In this document: positions 18,692 through 26,778 of the stretch, one piece after another
How positions within the stretch are numbered: the stretch's first letter is position 1
Layout: each line of letters opens with the position of its first letter
Assembly (NCBI GenBank): GCA_016841265.1
Contig: JAENZL010000007.1
Coordinates: 44,136 to 108,135 of the forward strand
Length of the DNA stretch: 64,000 bases
Direction of reading: 5' to 3'
DNA from: Methanobacteriota archaeon
GTDB taxonomy: Archaea; Halobacteriota; Methanosarcinia; Methanosarcinales; Methanosarcinaceae
The notes under the pieces: generated by a model
Seen by the model: only the letters and a program-made list of their open reading frames with translations
The model's database searches: none
What the model was told of the DNA's origin: nothing
Program-made: the position numbers and the translations under genes

Positions 18692-19168
18692 ATGACCAGT
18701 GAAGAATTATTGCAAGAACTTTCAGATGCGGTAATCTCCTGCAAAAAGGACGCAGTCCTTGCCGCCGTGGAGAAAGCAAAGTCCGAGATTCCTGCACCGG
18801 AAATCATTGAAAAGGGGCTTGCTGCCGGCATGAACGAGGTCGGCGACCCGCTGGATATGCCGATTTCCCACATAATGGCTTCCGGGATGACCGGGATAAG
18901 GGCTGCAGGGAACCTTGTTGCAAGGATGGAGTTTTCGAAGAACATGCGGTTTGGGGAAGCAAAAGAATACGTGGCAAAGAAGCTTGGCGTCGGGGTCGCA
19001 GACCTCACCGACGAGTACGTCATGAGAGAACTCAGGGAAGAACTCGATATCGGAGTAATCACTTCCGTAGCAGGCGCAGCCAGGGGCATTGCCGCAAAAA
19101 TGAACATCGAAAAACTGCTTGGCACCAACATTAATTCCTGTGAGATGTTCCGAAAACAGATCGCCTAA
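18692..19168 (+). CDS. In-frame chimera: MtbC cap domain joined to the MtbB C-terminus (dimethylamine methyltransferase relic)
   Basis: 158 residues. The first ~50 ([20 protein letters not shown]...[10 protein letters not shown]) match the N-terminal helical cap of the dimethylamine corrinoid protein MtbC. The rest ([20 protein letters not shown]...[17 protein letters not shown]) matches the extreme C-terminus of the pyrrolysine-containing dimethylamine methyltransferase MtbB, beginning just after where the UAG-encoded pyrrolysine would lie. The corrinoid-binding DxHxxG domain and the MtbB barrel are both missing, so neither activity can be retained. Junction near 18836-18846 at a shared Val-Gly. 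ATG 18692 is chosen because MtbC proteins begin at this point; in-frame GTG 18680 and TTG 18647 exist. A permease gene follows. Most likely a deletion scar inside an mtbC-mtbB operon that happens to remain open. Confidence 0.75.
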   Translation: MTSEELLQELSDAVISCKKDAVLAAVEKAKSEIPAPEIIEKGLAAGMNEVGDPLDMPISHIMASGMTGIRAAGNLVARMEFSKNMRFGEAKEYVAKKLGVGVADLTDEYVMRELREELDIGVITSVAGAARGIAAKMNIEKLLGTNINSCEMFRKQIA

Positions 19169-19173
19169 ACAGA

Positions 19174-19212
19174 ACGAAAAACGGAACGAAAAACGGAACG
19201 AAAAACGGACAG
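19174..19212. repeat. Short 12-bp tandem repeat after the chimera
   Basis: GAACGAAAAACG repeated about three times immediately after the TAA of the chimeric gene. Confidence 0.75.
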
Positions 19213-19330
19213 GGGAACTGACAGGAAAACTTTCGTTTTATTTCATTTATAGATGTGAATCCGCGAATTAAAAAAATAAAAAAAATACAAAATATAAAAA
19301 ACATATCATAAATATAAAAAAGGAATTGTT

Positions 19331-20857
19331 ATGGACGAAGATACCCATCCCCCCTACTCGCAGGTAGACTGGCAGCACGGGGCAGAATGCAGCCGGGCGA
19401 GCTGCGACCCGAAGGAGCTTGAACGGAGTATTGACTGGAAGCAGGGACTTGCAATCGCACTCGGTGTGCCGCTGCTGATCCTGCCTTCCATTGGTTATTT
19501 TACAAGTTATGTCTGGGCGTTTTCAATAGTTGTCTGGGTGCTGACCATTTTCCTGGGCTTTTTCCAGAACTTTGCATTCGGGGAGCTTGCAACCGTCTTT
19601 CCGAAGGCATCAGGGCTTCCCGGCTATACCCAGACGGTTTTTGGCTCAGCTTCCAACAAGAGCAATAACGGGAAATTCAAGTTAGGAAGGTTTATAGGCG
19701 GTTTCAGCGCCTGGAGCTACTGGTTCGGCTGGAGCCCGGTGCTCGCGATCTATGCGATCCTGATCGGAAGCTACCTGCACGGCCTGGTCCCTGCCTTTGG
19801 GGCTATCCCTGAGACCCTGCTCTCCTTACTGGTAGGAGCCGTGATCTTCGGGAGCCTTGCCATTCTTAACTCGAAAGGGCTCAAGAATGGCGCAACGGCC
19901 GGATACATCCTGGCCGTGGTTTCCCTGGTCCCCCTCCTGGTAATTACCATCGCCCCCTTCCTTACGGGAGACTTCCACCTGGCAAACATCACCGGCTCCT
20001 GGTTCCCGACTGACTGGGTCTGGGACATGAAGCACATCCTGATCCTTTTCGGGATTTTCGCAATGGCCGAGTGGAGCGCCTGCGCCTGGGAAACCGCAGC
20101 TATCTACGGACCCGAGTACAAGAACCCGAACACTGACACCCCAAAAGCACTGCTGGTCTGCGGGGCAATCTGCCTTGTGCTCTACGTGCTTGTCCAGACC
20201 TCGGTTATCGGGACCCTGGGGGTCGAAGGTGTACTTTCCGAACAGGTCTCCCCGATGCTCCCAATTGCCAACATGACCCTGGGCAGCCTTGGAGCTTCGA
20301 TTACAATCGTAATGTTGATAGGGGCCATGCTCCTGATCATCCAGACCGCCTTCCTCTCCTCGGCAAGGTCAATCTACTCGATGTCCGTAGAAGGCAACCT
20401 CCCGAAGTTCCTCAGCAAGCTGAACTCCCACGGGCACCCAATGAATGCAATGCTGGCAGATGCCCTTTTCAACATGTTCCTTATCCTGCTCGGGACCCCG
20501 ACCGCAATCCTTGCAGCCTCAGCCATCGGGTACATCTGCGCAAACGGGATCAGTCTCTACACCTATGTTAAAGTGAGAAACGACCCCGAACTCTCAAAGC
20601 TCGAAAGACCCTTCAAAGCCCCCCGCGGCTGGAAAAATGTGGCCCTTGCAACCGCCTTCCTGAACATCCCCTTCTTCCTGATCGGGATAATCTACCTCAA
20701 CAGCCTTGAACTCGGCTGGAACACGACCTTTGTCGGCTTTTCCGTGCTCTGTCTCTTCATCCCGCTCTGGATCTATTCCCAGAAGGAGAAGAGAGAAGAC
20801 ATGTTAGAAGGCGAATTTGCAGAAAAAGAAACTGTGCCTGTCGATATCACTGCCTGA
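19331..20857 (+). CDS. APC-family permease, probable methylamine permease
   Basis: 508 residues with about twelve hydrophobic segments starting near residue 35 (GLAIALGVPLLILPSIGYFT). The APC superfamily pattern is clear (FAFGELATVFPKASGLPGYT, FAMAEWSACAWETAAIYGPE). A 35-residue hydrophilic N-terminus precedes the first membrane helix, and the tail after about 490 is charged and cytoplasmic. The start ATG has an AAGGA box 6-7 bp upstream after an A-rich leader. It lies 162 bp downstream of the mtbC::mtbB chimera, and Methanosarcina methylamine operons carry permeases of this size (MttP/MtbP/MtmP type). So uptake of di- or other methylamine is the likely role. An amino-acid permease is the main alternative. 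Confidence 0.82.
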   Translation: MDEDTHPPYSQVDWQHGAECSRASCDPKELERSIDWKQGLAIALGVPLLILPSIGYFTSYVWAFSIVVWVLTIFLGFFQNFAFGELATVFPKASGLPGYTQTVFGSASNKSNNGKFKLGRFIGGFSAWSYWFGWSPVLAIYAILIGSYLHGLVPAFGAIPETLLSLLVGAVIFGSLAILNSKGLKNGATAGYILAVVSLVPLLVITIAPFLTGDFHLANITGSWFPTDWVWDMKHILILFGIFAMAEWSACAWETAAIYGPEYKNPNTDTPKALLVCGAICLVLYVLVQTSVIGTLGVEGVLSEQVSPMLPIANMTLGSLGASITIVMLIGAMLLIIQTAFLSSARSIYSMSVEGNLPKFLSKLNSHGHPMNAMLADALFNMFLILLGTPTAILAASAIGYICANGISLYTYVKVRNDPELSKLERPFKAPRGWKNVALATAFLNIPFFLIGIIYLNSLELGWNTTFVGFSVLCLFIPLWIYSQKEKREDMLEGEFAEKETVPVDITA

Positions 20858-21062
20858 ATTTCAGAGCAAAGATTCAGGGCAGAGAATTTAAGAAGAATAG
20901 GTCCGAAAATGTCCCCGGAAAGTTCCACCAGTCGGGGGACAGGTCCGGACCCGAATGTTTCTTCCCGGAGCACATGGTGTTCCGGGTTTCTTCCTTTTTT
21001 GCATCTTTGTTTTTAATCCTTTCTGCTGCATCCGCCTCTCTAGCAGTTGGGGAAAGAATAAA

Positions 21063-21420
21063 TCACTCAAACAACCATTTCCACACAGGCTTGACAAAGA
21101 TTTTCCTCATTTCTTTCCCATCCTGACCCCCCACATTTATCTCCAGAATTTCCTCATCATCCAGAGTCAGGATAAGCCCCTCTTCAAGCCCGTATTCCTG
21201 CATAGCTCCCATCAACCCTTCGATCTCCCTCTTCCTGACCGCCGGGTTCTCGAAATAGGTCGAAACCTGAATAGCCCCGGTAATTTTCTGTCCTTGACTG
21301 CCCTCTTCCTTCAACACAAAGTCGCATTCCTTCCTGTCCCGGAAAAAGAAAACTTCTTTTTCCTGGCGCAAAAGTTCCAGAAACACAAGGTTCTCAAACC
21401 TCAGCCCCAGGGGAAACTAT
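21063..21420 (-). pseudogene. C-terminal remnant of a DUF4143 ATPase
   Basis: The minus-strand frame reads GLRFENLVFLELLRQEKEVF, then FFRDRKECDFVLKEE, the conserved nuclease-like C-terminal segment of archaeal/bacterial AAA+DUF4143 proteins (normally ~400 residues). Only ~115 residues remain and the frame is closed upstream by adjacent TGA/TAG codons near 21425. A short ORF just upstream (21508 downward, MRVQELRDLIDHAV..., with VILIAGLKTVGDS resembling a decayed P-loop start) may be the other end of the same gene after an internal deletion, but this is weak. Not expected to be functional. Confidence 0.55.
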
Positions 21421-21539
21421 CACCAACCGTTTTCAGACCTGCAATTAAAATGACCGGCAGGCGTTTGCAAACAGCATGGTCTATAAGATCCCGGAGCTCT
21501 TGTACTCTCATTATAACTCCGGTTTCGGGAATTAACTAA

Positions 21540-22053
21540 ATTTAGATATATGATTCTTGTTTTTGCCGGGTTGACACTGAATTAAAATAATTTTATACTC
21601 ACTGGTAATATATAAATATGGTTAACCCGGTAACATGGGTCTGTACCCCCATAAACGAAAGTGGAACACATAAGGTCCTTTACTAACATTACTCATCACT
21701 CCACCCTGGCAGGCGAGTGAATTGTTCCGGTAATGGGTGAAGGATCGGAAAAGAAGAATTAGGACATCAGTTGATGCTTTTTGTGGTAGAGAAGCAAAAT
21801 TCTGAATTTGTCCTGGCGAGGAAGCAAGAACAAAAAGGTTAAGCAAAGGCACATTTCATTTCTTAATGATGCCTCAAAGGCTGTGCAGCGCTCAAGATGC
21901 CTCAAGATCTCTCAAAGCTGTGCAGAACTATCGGAAATGGAGATTTGCCTCAGGCTTTTCCTGCCTACTTCCAAACCATCCACTTCTTTTCTAACTCTTC
22001 TATCCACTTCCACTTTTTTTTCCGGGTTCACTGTTTAACTTAACCCCGAATGG
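21540..22053. other. About 510-bp intergenic region, nothing recognised
   Basis: Two short overlapping ORFs exist on opposite strands but neither has a ribosome-binding site or family resemblance. A TATA-like run lies near 21608-21617 (TATATAAATA). Confidence 0.4.
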
Positions 22054-23094
22054 TCACAGGTGTTCGGCAGACCAGTCGGCAACTGCTTTTACCCACTGCT
22101 TGAGCCTTTCCGGACTGCTGGGGGAAGGTGTACCGCAGCCAAGCTTGCTAGCTTTTGCTCCCCCGTCCAGCCCTCTTCTCGTTTCTTCCCGGATCTGCTC
22201 TTCGGTACCGTCAATCATCAGGAGAGGAGTTACATTGCCGACCACGGGCACGTCTCCTGCGATCTTTACGACTTCTGCCATGTCCACGGCCTGTTCGACA
22301 CTGAGACAGTCTGCTCCGGTGGTTGCCATGCCCTCGATAATTGGGGTTGTGTCGCCGCAGATGTGGAGTTCCCAGGGGCATCCCAGCTTGTGGATGAATT
22401 CCCCCAGTTCGATTTCCGCGGGCACGCCCACCTGGTAGTAGAAATCCGGGATGAGTAGGTTGGGCGAGGCAGAAGCATCGGAATAGTAAAGCACGTCCGC
22501 TCCGGCTTCGATGCAGGCTCTGGCATAGATCTTATTAATTTCCAGGGCTCTGGAAAACCATTCGATAATTTCGTCCATGACCTCCTCTTGATGCAGGCTC
22601 TTGCAGCTTAAATCCGCAAGCTTCTGCACCCCCATCAAATACCCCGAAAGGGTGACAGGCCCGACCAGAAAAGGAGTGATAGCAGCATCAGGGAACCGTT
22701 CCTTTGCAAGCTCCGTGGCTTCGAGGGTTGCCCGGACGTAAGGGTCTGCCAGGAATTTGTCAGGGTCAGGATTCACGTCCTCGGGTTTTTCAAAGAAACC
22801 CTTGACAGACGGCTGGATATCTATCCTTCCCATCTTAACCTCAAGCCCGAGAGCAATGGATTCCACAAACATCCCGAAAGGCACGACAATATTGTCGACC
22901 CCTGCATCCTTATGCATCAGACTTGCAGCATTGGCCATCATTTCCGAATCATTATGATAATCGGGGAAAACTCCTCCACTTTTCTTAATATATTCCGCAA
23001 CCATGGCGGAACCCGAGATTACGGGGACCCTATCTACAGGTTCCCGCCTGAGCATGGCCAGAACCCGTTCTCTTGAAGTCATTTTATCCTGCAC
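22054..23094 (-). CDS. Methylcobamide:CoM methyltransferase, MtaA/MtbA family
   Basis: 346 residues of the uroporphyrinogen-decarboxylase-like barrel fold. The zinc-binding set of MtaA/MtbA is present: H244-x-C246 in WELHICGD, and C320 in SKLGCGTPS. The N-terminus TSRERVLAMLRREPVDRVPV is typical. By family it moves a methyl group from a corrinoid protein to coenzyme M, the entry into methanogenesis from methylated compounds. Length is normal for the family. The probable start is GTG 23094, because AAGGAGAG lies about 9 bp upstream, whereas the internal ATG four codons later is too far away. It stands near the dimethylamine relics and permease, so MtbA-type specificity is plausible, but the sequence alone does not exclude methanol or methylsulfide use. 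Confidence 0.85.
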   Translation of the reverse strand: MQDKMTSRERVLAMLRREPVDRVPVISGSAMVAEYIKKSGGVFPDYHNDSEMMANAASLMHKDAGVDNIVVPFGMFVESIALGLEVKMGRIDIQPSVKGFFEKPEDVNPDPDKFLADPYVRATLEATELAKERFPDAAITPFLVGPVTLSGYLMGVQKLADLSCKSLHQEEVMDEIIEWFSRALEINKIYARACIEAGADVLYYSDASASPNLLIPDFYYQVGVPAEIELGEFIHKLGCPWELHICGDTTPIIEGMATTGADCLSVEQAVDMAEVVKIAGDVPVVGNVTPLLMIDGTEEQIREETRRGLDGGAKASKLGCGTPSPSSPERLKQWVKAVADWSAEHL

Positions 23095-23457
23095 GTTTTA
23101 TCTCTCCTTTTTATCTCTTTAACAATTATACAAGCAATATATATTTAACTTGCTTTTTAGAAACCCGGTCCCGATCCGTAAAACCCCTGGTAAATCCCAA
23201 AAATCATACATCAGGAAACTTGTCTTACTCTTTCAGGCTCTTTTCGAGCTCATTTTTGATTTGATTTGATTTGATTTTGACCTGATTTGACCTGATTTTG
23301 ACCTGATTTTTACTTATTTACGTTTTTTAGCTCATTTCCAGGGCCATGAACCTAAACTGCAAATGAAACCGCACCTTAAAAAATCAATAAATAAGTTAGG
23401 TACTAATTAAGGGATAGGAAATTCCTCCTTAACCATGAAGGAGCATCGGAGAATTCT
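23095..23457. other. 363-bp intergenic region with GATTT-type repeats and a duplicated leader
   Basis: About 23250-23310 is a simple tandem run of TGATTT and GACCTGATTT units. The final 114 bp (23344-23457) is nearly identical to 25575-25688 upstream of the paralogous gene. Confidence 0.6.
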
Positions 23458-23461
23458 ATGA
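23344..23461 (+). promoter_or_regulatory. Duplicated 5' leader with hairpin and overlapping minimal uORF (copy 1)
   Basis: The leader includes a 6-bp stem CTCCTT (23425-23430) / AAGGAG (23438-23443) that pairs a Shine-Dalgarno-like box. There is also an 8-codon ORF, ATG 23435 to TGA 23459-23461, that overlaps the gene's ATG as ATGA. A second GGAG box at 23448-23451 is correctly spaced for the main start. Conservation between the two copies may only reflect recent duplication. Confidence 0.4.
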
Positions 23462-24174
23462 AACCTAAAACTCTGAAACAATCACCCATCCTTTTAATCA
23501 CACTGGCCCTCTGCCTGCTCTCCCTGACAGCTAGCCCCGCAGCAGCCGAGTTAATCGCAGAATCCGCCGAGATCCCCTACCAGGTCAACCACTCGGACCG
23601 GATAGCAATCGGAACGGTCGGCAAAATCACCCCATACTACGACCACACCATCTTCCTAATCACAGTCGAAGAATGGCTCTACAACCCCCTGCCTGTCGAA
23701 ACCATAAAGGTGAGGACCGAAACCGGAACAGGTGTCTGGACCGAAGACCAGCCCGAATTCGAGGAAAATGAAGAAGTGCTCCTCATGCTGAAGGACATAG
23801 ACCTGGAGCACCGGATCTTCAAACTGTCCGTGGAAGAGCCTGGAAAGCGCCCGGTGTCCGATAGGGATGCTGTGATTGAGGAATTGAAAGTGCAGGGAAA
23901 GTGGCAGGGAGGAGATGAAATAGACGATGATGGTACTGCAAGCGAGCCGGAAGAAGGAGAAGAAGGAGAAGGTCCAGCCACGGAATCAGAAAACACTCCT
24001 TTCATTGGGCAGGAAGGAAATGAGACCGGCGAAGATGGTACTGCAGGCGAGCCAGAAGAAGGAGAAGAAGGAGAAGGTCCAGCCACAGAATCAGAGAGCA
24101 CTCCTTTCGTTAATTCGGTGTGGGTAATTGCAGCAGTGGTAGGGGCGGTTTTTGTTTTCCGAAAAATAAAATAA
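23458..24174 (+). CDS. Exported, C-terminally anchored acidic protein (paralogue A)
   Basis: 238 residues. Signal peptide about 1-30 (ILLITLALCLLSL, cleavage after SPAAA). A compact ~110-residue domain of unknown family follows (DRIAIGTVGKITPYYDHTIF, VEEWLYNPLP). Then comes a strongly acidic linker in which an ~35-residue unit (GTASEPEEGEEGEGPATESE...TPF) occurs twice. The C-terminus has TPFVNSVWVIAAVVGAVFVF plus RKIK, i.e. a hydrophobic helix and basic end like archaeal surface-protein sorting tails, although the usual PGF/PEF tripeptide is TPF here. Paralogue of 25689-26294, sharing the same leader. Role unknown; a surface or envelope protein is inferred. Confidence 0.75.
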   Translation: MKPKTLKQSPILLITLALCLLSLTASPAAAELIAESAEIPYQVNHSDRIAIGTVGKITPYYDHTIFLITVEEWLYNPLPVETIKVRTETGTGVWTEDQPEFEENEEVLLMLKDIDLEHRIFKLSVEEPGKRPVSDRDAVIEELKVQGKWQGGDEIDDDGTASEPEEGEEGEGPATESENTPFIGQEGNETGEDGTAGEPEEGEEGEGPATESESTPFVNSVWVIAAVVGAVFVFRKIK

Positions 24175-24321
24175 AAAGTTAGAATGAAAAAACCGATTTT
24201 TGCTAGGCTGAACAGTTACGTATTTAGTAGAATCTGTCAAACCCGGGTTAATCACGACTTTCTGCTTGTTTGCGTATCTTCATAAACAATAAGGCACAAT
24301 AATAACTTGGGGTGAATAAAT

Positions 24322-24546
24322 GTGCATAAAGGTATGAAAATAGTGACTTGTATCTTAGCAACAATAGGGATTGGATGTGTTGTAAAATATATCATGCATT
24401 GCAAAGAAGGTTGCAGTTTGTGTGGTTGGCATAAAATAAAAGTAGAAGACGAAAAACCATCTGGTGCAACTGTATCGCATAAAATAAAAGTAGAAGATGA
24501 AAAACTACATGGTTCAAGGTATGGTTCTAATCCGATCCATTATTAA
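24322..24546 (+). CDS. Small membrane-anchored protein with an internal duplication
   Basis: 74 residues from GTG 24322 with GGGGTG upstream. Residues 5-24 form one hydrophobic helix (IVTCILATIGIGCVVKYIM), followed by CKEGCSLCGW, a possible thiol or metal site. HKIKVEDEK then occurs twice, separated by seven residues, a recent in-frame duplication visible in the DNA. No family recognised. Confidence 0.5.
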   Translation: MHKGMKIVTCILATIGIGCVVKYIMHCKEGCSLCGWHKIKVEDEKPSGATVSHKIKVEDEKLHGSRYGSNPIHY

Positions 24547-24611
24547 ACCCGACAACCATACGTGAAAGGATTATGCCAGGCTTCCAGAATATGATAGGAT
24601 ATTTTTATGGC

Positions 24612-24627
24612 GGGCTCTACGGAGCCC
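24612..24627 (+). terminator. Hairpin, possible transcription terminator
   Basis: GGGCTC TACG GAGCCC stem-loop followed by TTT, about 65 bp after the preceding stop. Archaeal terminators need only T-runs, so this is suggestive only. The rest of 24547-24818 shows no gene. Confidence 0.35.
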
Positions 24628-24818
24628 TTTAGAATTGTGCAGAATAAGCAAAAAATTACAACGACAATCTGCATTCAACTATGGTCAACTTGGAACCAAT
24701 GGTCCATTCCAGCTAGTTCACTATGGCGCACTTTAGGTCAAAACATTGGCTATTTTGGTAAAGTTCTGCAAGAAACAGATCTTTAGACCATATTTATATG
24801 TAACTAAAGTACCTTTTA

Positions 24819-25256
24819 ATGTTAATGCTTCTTTTTGGACATATTGGCGTCACTCTGGGGGTATTTTTCGGATTTGCATTTTTCATACCACAATTAAGGA
24901 CCATTATAGATCCAACATATCTGGTCATTGGATCGCTCCTTCCAGACTTAATAGATAAACCTCTAGGAATGATTATCTTTTCTTCTACCATTGCAAACGG
25001 ACGGATAATCGCTCATACATTGGTATTTTCTTTAACCCTCTTTCTGACAGGTTTATACTTATATGATAAAAGAGGAGATATCAAAGTCCTTACCCTTGCA
25101 GCAGGTTCTATTTTTCACCTTATGGAAGATCGGATGTGGGCATCGCCTCGAACTTTATTTTGGCCTCTCCTGGGATGGCGTTTCCGCAAAAATCCGCATC
25201 AAACTGGACTAAAATACTTATTAACGCTTTTTAAAAGATCTTTTAGAGAGTTATAA
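24819..25256 (+). CDS. YdjM/DUF457-like integral membrane protein (metal-dependent hydrolase family)
   Basis: 145 residues, about four hydrophobic segments. Histidine/acidic motifs of the DUF457/YdjM family are present: FGHIGVTLG at the start, GSLLPDLIDKP in the middle and AGSIFHLMEDRMW followed by FWPLLGWRF near the end. Members sit in the membrane and are annotated as metal-dependent hydrolases without a proven substrate. Two ATGs (24819 and 24825) are possible; no strong ribosome site. The gene lies between two paralogous exported-protein genes without clear functional link. Confidence 0.7.
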   Translation: MLMLLFGHIGVTLGVFFGFAFFIPQLRTIIDPTYLVIGSLLPDLIDKPLGMIIFSSTIANGRIIAHTLVFSLTLFLTGLYLYDKRGDIKVLTLAAGSIFHLMEDRMWASPRTLFWPLLGWRFRKNPHQTGLKYLLTLFKRSFREL

Positions 25257-25688
25257 AACAGACGGTACGTATCATTTGTCATATGCCAAAGGACATTTTA
25301 GAGACTGTTGATTATTTTCTGGTTTTTTGACGATCCCAGAAGATATATAAAAATTCTCTAGAATTTCTATCGAGTTTGTAATGATCTGGACGGGAATCCT
25401 GGATAGCTATTTTCGTGATGTCTATCCCGAAGGCATTCCACATACTTAACCACGCACATATACCTGGAAGCTAATCTAAAAGGCTAAGGCTATCGCTCGT
25501 GGCCAGATGGACCAAATGTATCCCACTTTTTTCTTCCTAAATCTTTTGTTTTTTCACACAATTTCCCCCGGCAACCATAAGCCTAAACTGCGAATGAAAC
25601 CGCACCTTAAAAAATCAATAAATAAGTTAAGGACTAATTAAGGGATAGGAAAGTCCTCCTTAACCATGAAGGAGCATCGGGGAATTCT
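25257..25688. other. 432-bp intergenic region ending in the duplicated leader
   Basis: No gene recognised in 25257-25574. The last 114 bp (25575-25688) repeats the leader at 23344-23457. Confidence 0.5.
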
Positions 25689-25692
25689 ATGA
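25575..25692 (+). promoter_or_regulatory. Duplicated 5' leader with hairpin and overlapping minimal uORF (copy 2)
   Basis: Same organisation as copy 1: CTCCTT/AAGGAG stem and an 8-codon ORF from ATG 25666 whose TGA overlaps the gene's ATG. The proximal box is CGGGG instead of CGGAG. Confidence 0.4.
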
Positions 25693-26294
25693 AACCTAAA
25701 ACCGTGAAACAAGCACCCATCCTTTTAATCACTCTGTCCCTATGCCTGCTCTGCCTGTTCTCCCTGACAGCTAGCCCCGCAGCAGCCGAGTTAATCGCAG
25801 AATCCGCCGAAATTCCCTACCAGGTCAACCACTCGGACCGCATAGCAATCGGAACGGTCAGTGACATCGAAGAGCACTACGACTATACCATCTTTACAAT
25901 CACCGTCGAAGAATGGCTTTATAGCCCCCTGCCCGCCAAAACCATAAAGGTGAGGACCGAAACCGGAAAATATGTCTGGACCGAAGACCAGCCCGAGTTC
26001 GAGGAAAATGAAGAAGTGCTCCTCATGCTGAAGGACATAGACCTGGAAGACCGGCTCTTCAAAGTGTCCGTGTATTTCCCCGGAAAGCGCCCGGTTTCTG
26101 ATAGAGGTGCCGTGATTGAGGAACTGAAGGTGCAGGGGAAGTGGCAGGAAGGAAATGAGACCGGCGAAGATGGGGTTGAGGGCGAGGTGGAAGAAGGTTC
26201 AGTACCTGATTCAGAAAGTACTCCTTTCATTAGTTCGGTGTGGGTGATTGTGGCAGTGATAGGGGCGGTTTTCGTGCTCTTGAGAAGGGAATAA
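25689..26294 (+). CDS. Exported, C-terminally anchored acidic protein (paralogue B)
   Basis: 201 residues. Same plan as paralogue A: signal peptide (ILLITLSLCLLCLFSLTASP, ending PAAA), the same ~110-residue domain (YQVNHSDRIAIGTVSDIEE, VRTETGKYVWTEDQPEFEEN), a single acidic linker unit instead of two, and the tail TPFISSVWVIVAVIGAVFVL plus RRE. Near-identity of the first ~75 bp of coding sequence and the leader to paralogue A shows recent duplication; the domain itself has diverged at scattered positions. Function unknown. Confidence 0.75.
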   Translation: MKPKTVKQAPILLITLSLCLLCLFSLTASPAAAELIAESAEIPYQVNHSDRIAIGTVSDIEEHYDYTIFTITVEEWLYSPLPAKTIKVRTETGKYVWTEDQPEFEENEEVLLMLKDIDLEDRLFKVSVYFPGKRPVSDRGAVIEELKVQGKWQEGNETGEDGVEGEVEEGSVPDSESTPFISSVWVIVAVIGAVFVLLRRE

Positions 26295-26778
26295 AAACGG
26301 GGTTTGTATAAAGACGTGTGGATGCTGAGCTTAAACCGAAGCAGCCGGAATAGCCTTATCGAGTCTGTCTTGTTCCGGGCGTAAGCCCGGCTTACCCAAA
26401 ACAAAAATTAAAAGACTGATCAGAAAGCAAAAACAACAGCATAAACACAGAATAAAGAGGTTTGAAGTGCAACAAAGGAAAAACAAAAATATCAAATTTC
26501 CACATATGGGGATTATTTAGACAAAATAAACAATGAAAAATTATAACATATGTTATACACTCCAAAAAGCTATTTATCTTGGAATAAAATAAGTTTTTAC
26601 AGAAAATTAAAATGACTATTCATTCAATAATTCAAGAATCCCAATATCAACTAACATCTATAATATATATGACATGACTGCCATATATTACAAAATAAGA
26701 AGTAACGTAAATAAAAGAGTGAAAATTTAAAAGAATTGACCATCATGGAAAAGAATTTTGTAAAATTGTAGAGTATAC
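26295..26778. other. 484-bp AT-rich intergenic region, nothing recognised
   Basis: Strongly AT-rich upstream of an equally AT-rich gene. A short GC-rich patch at 26370-26395 (CGGGCGTAAGCCCGGC) contains a small hairpin that could end the upstream transcript. Confidence 0.4.

Noticed and set aside
18692..19168. Functional corrinoid protein
   Set aside because: The B12-binding domain with its DxHxxG motif is absent; only the helical cap remains.
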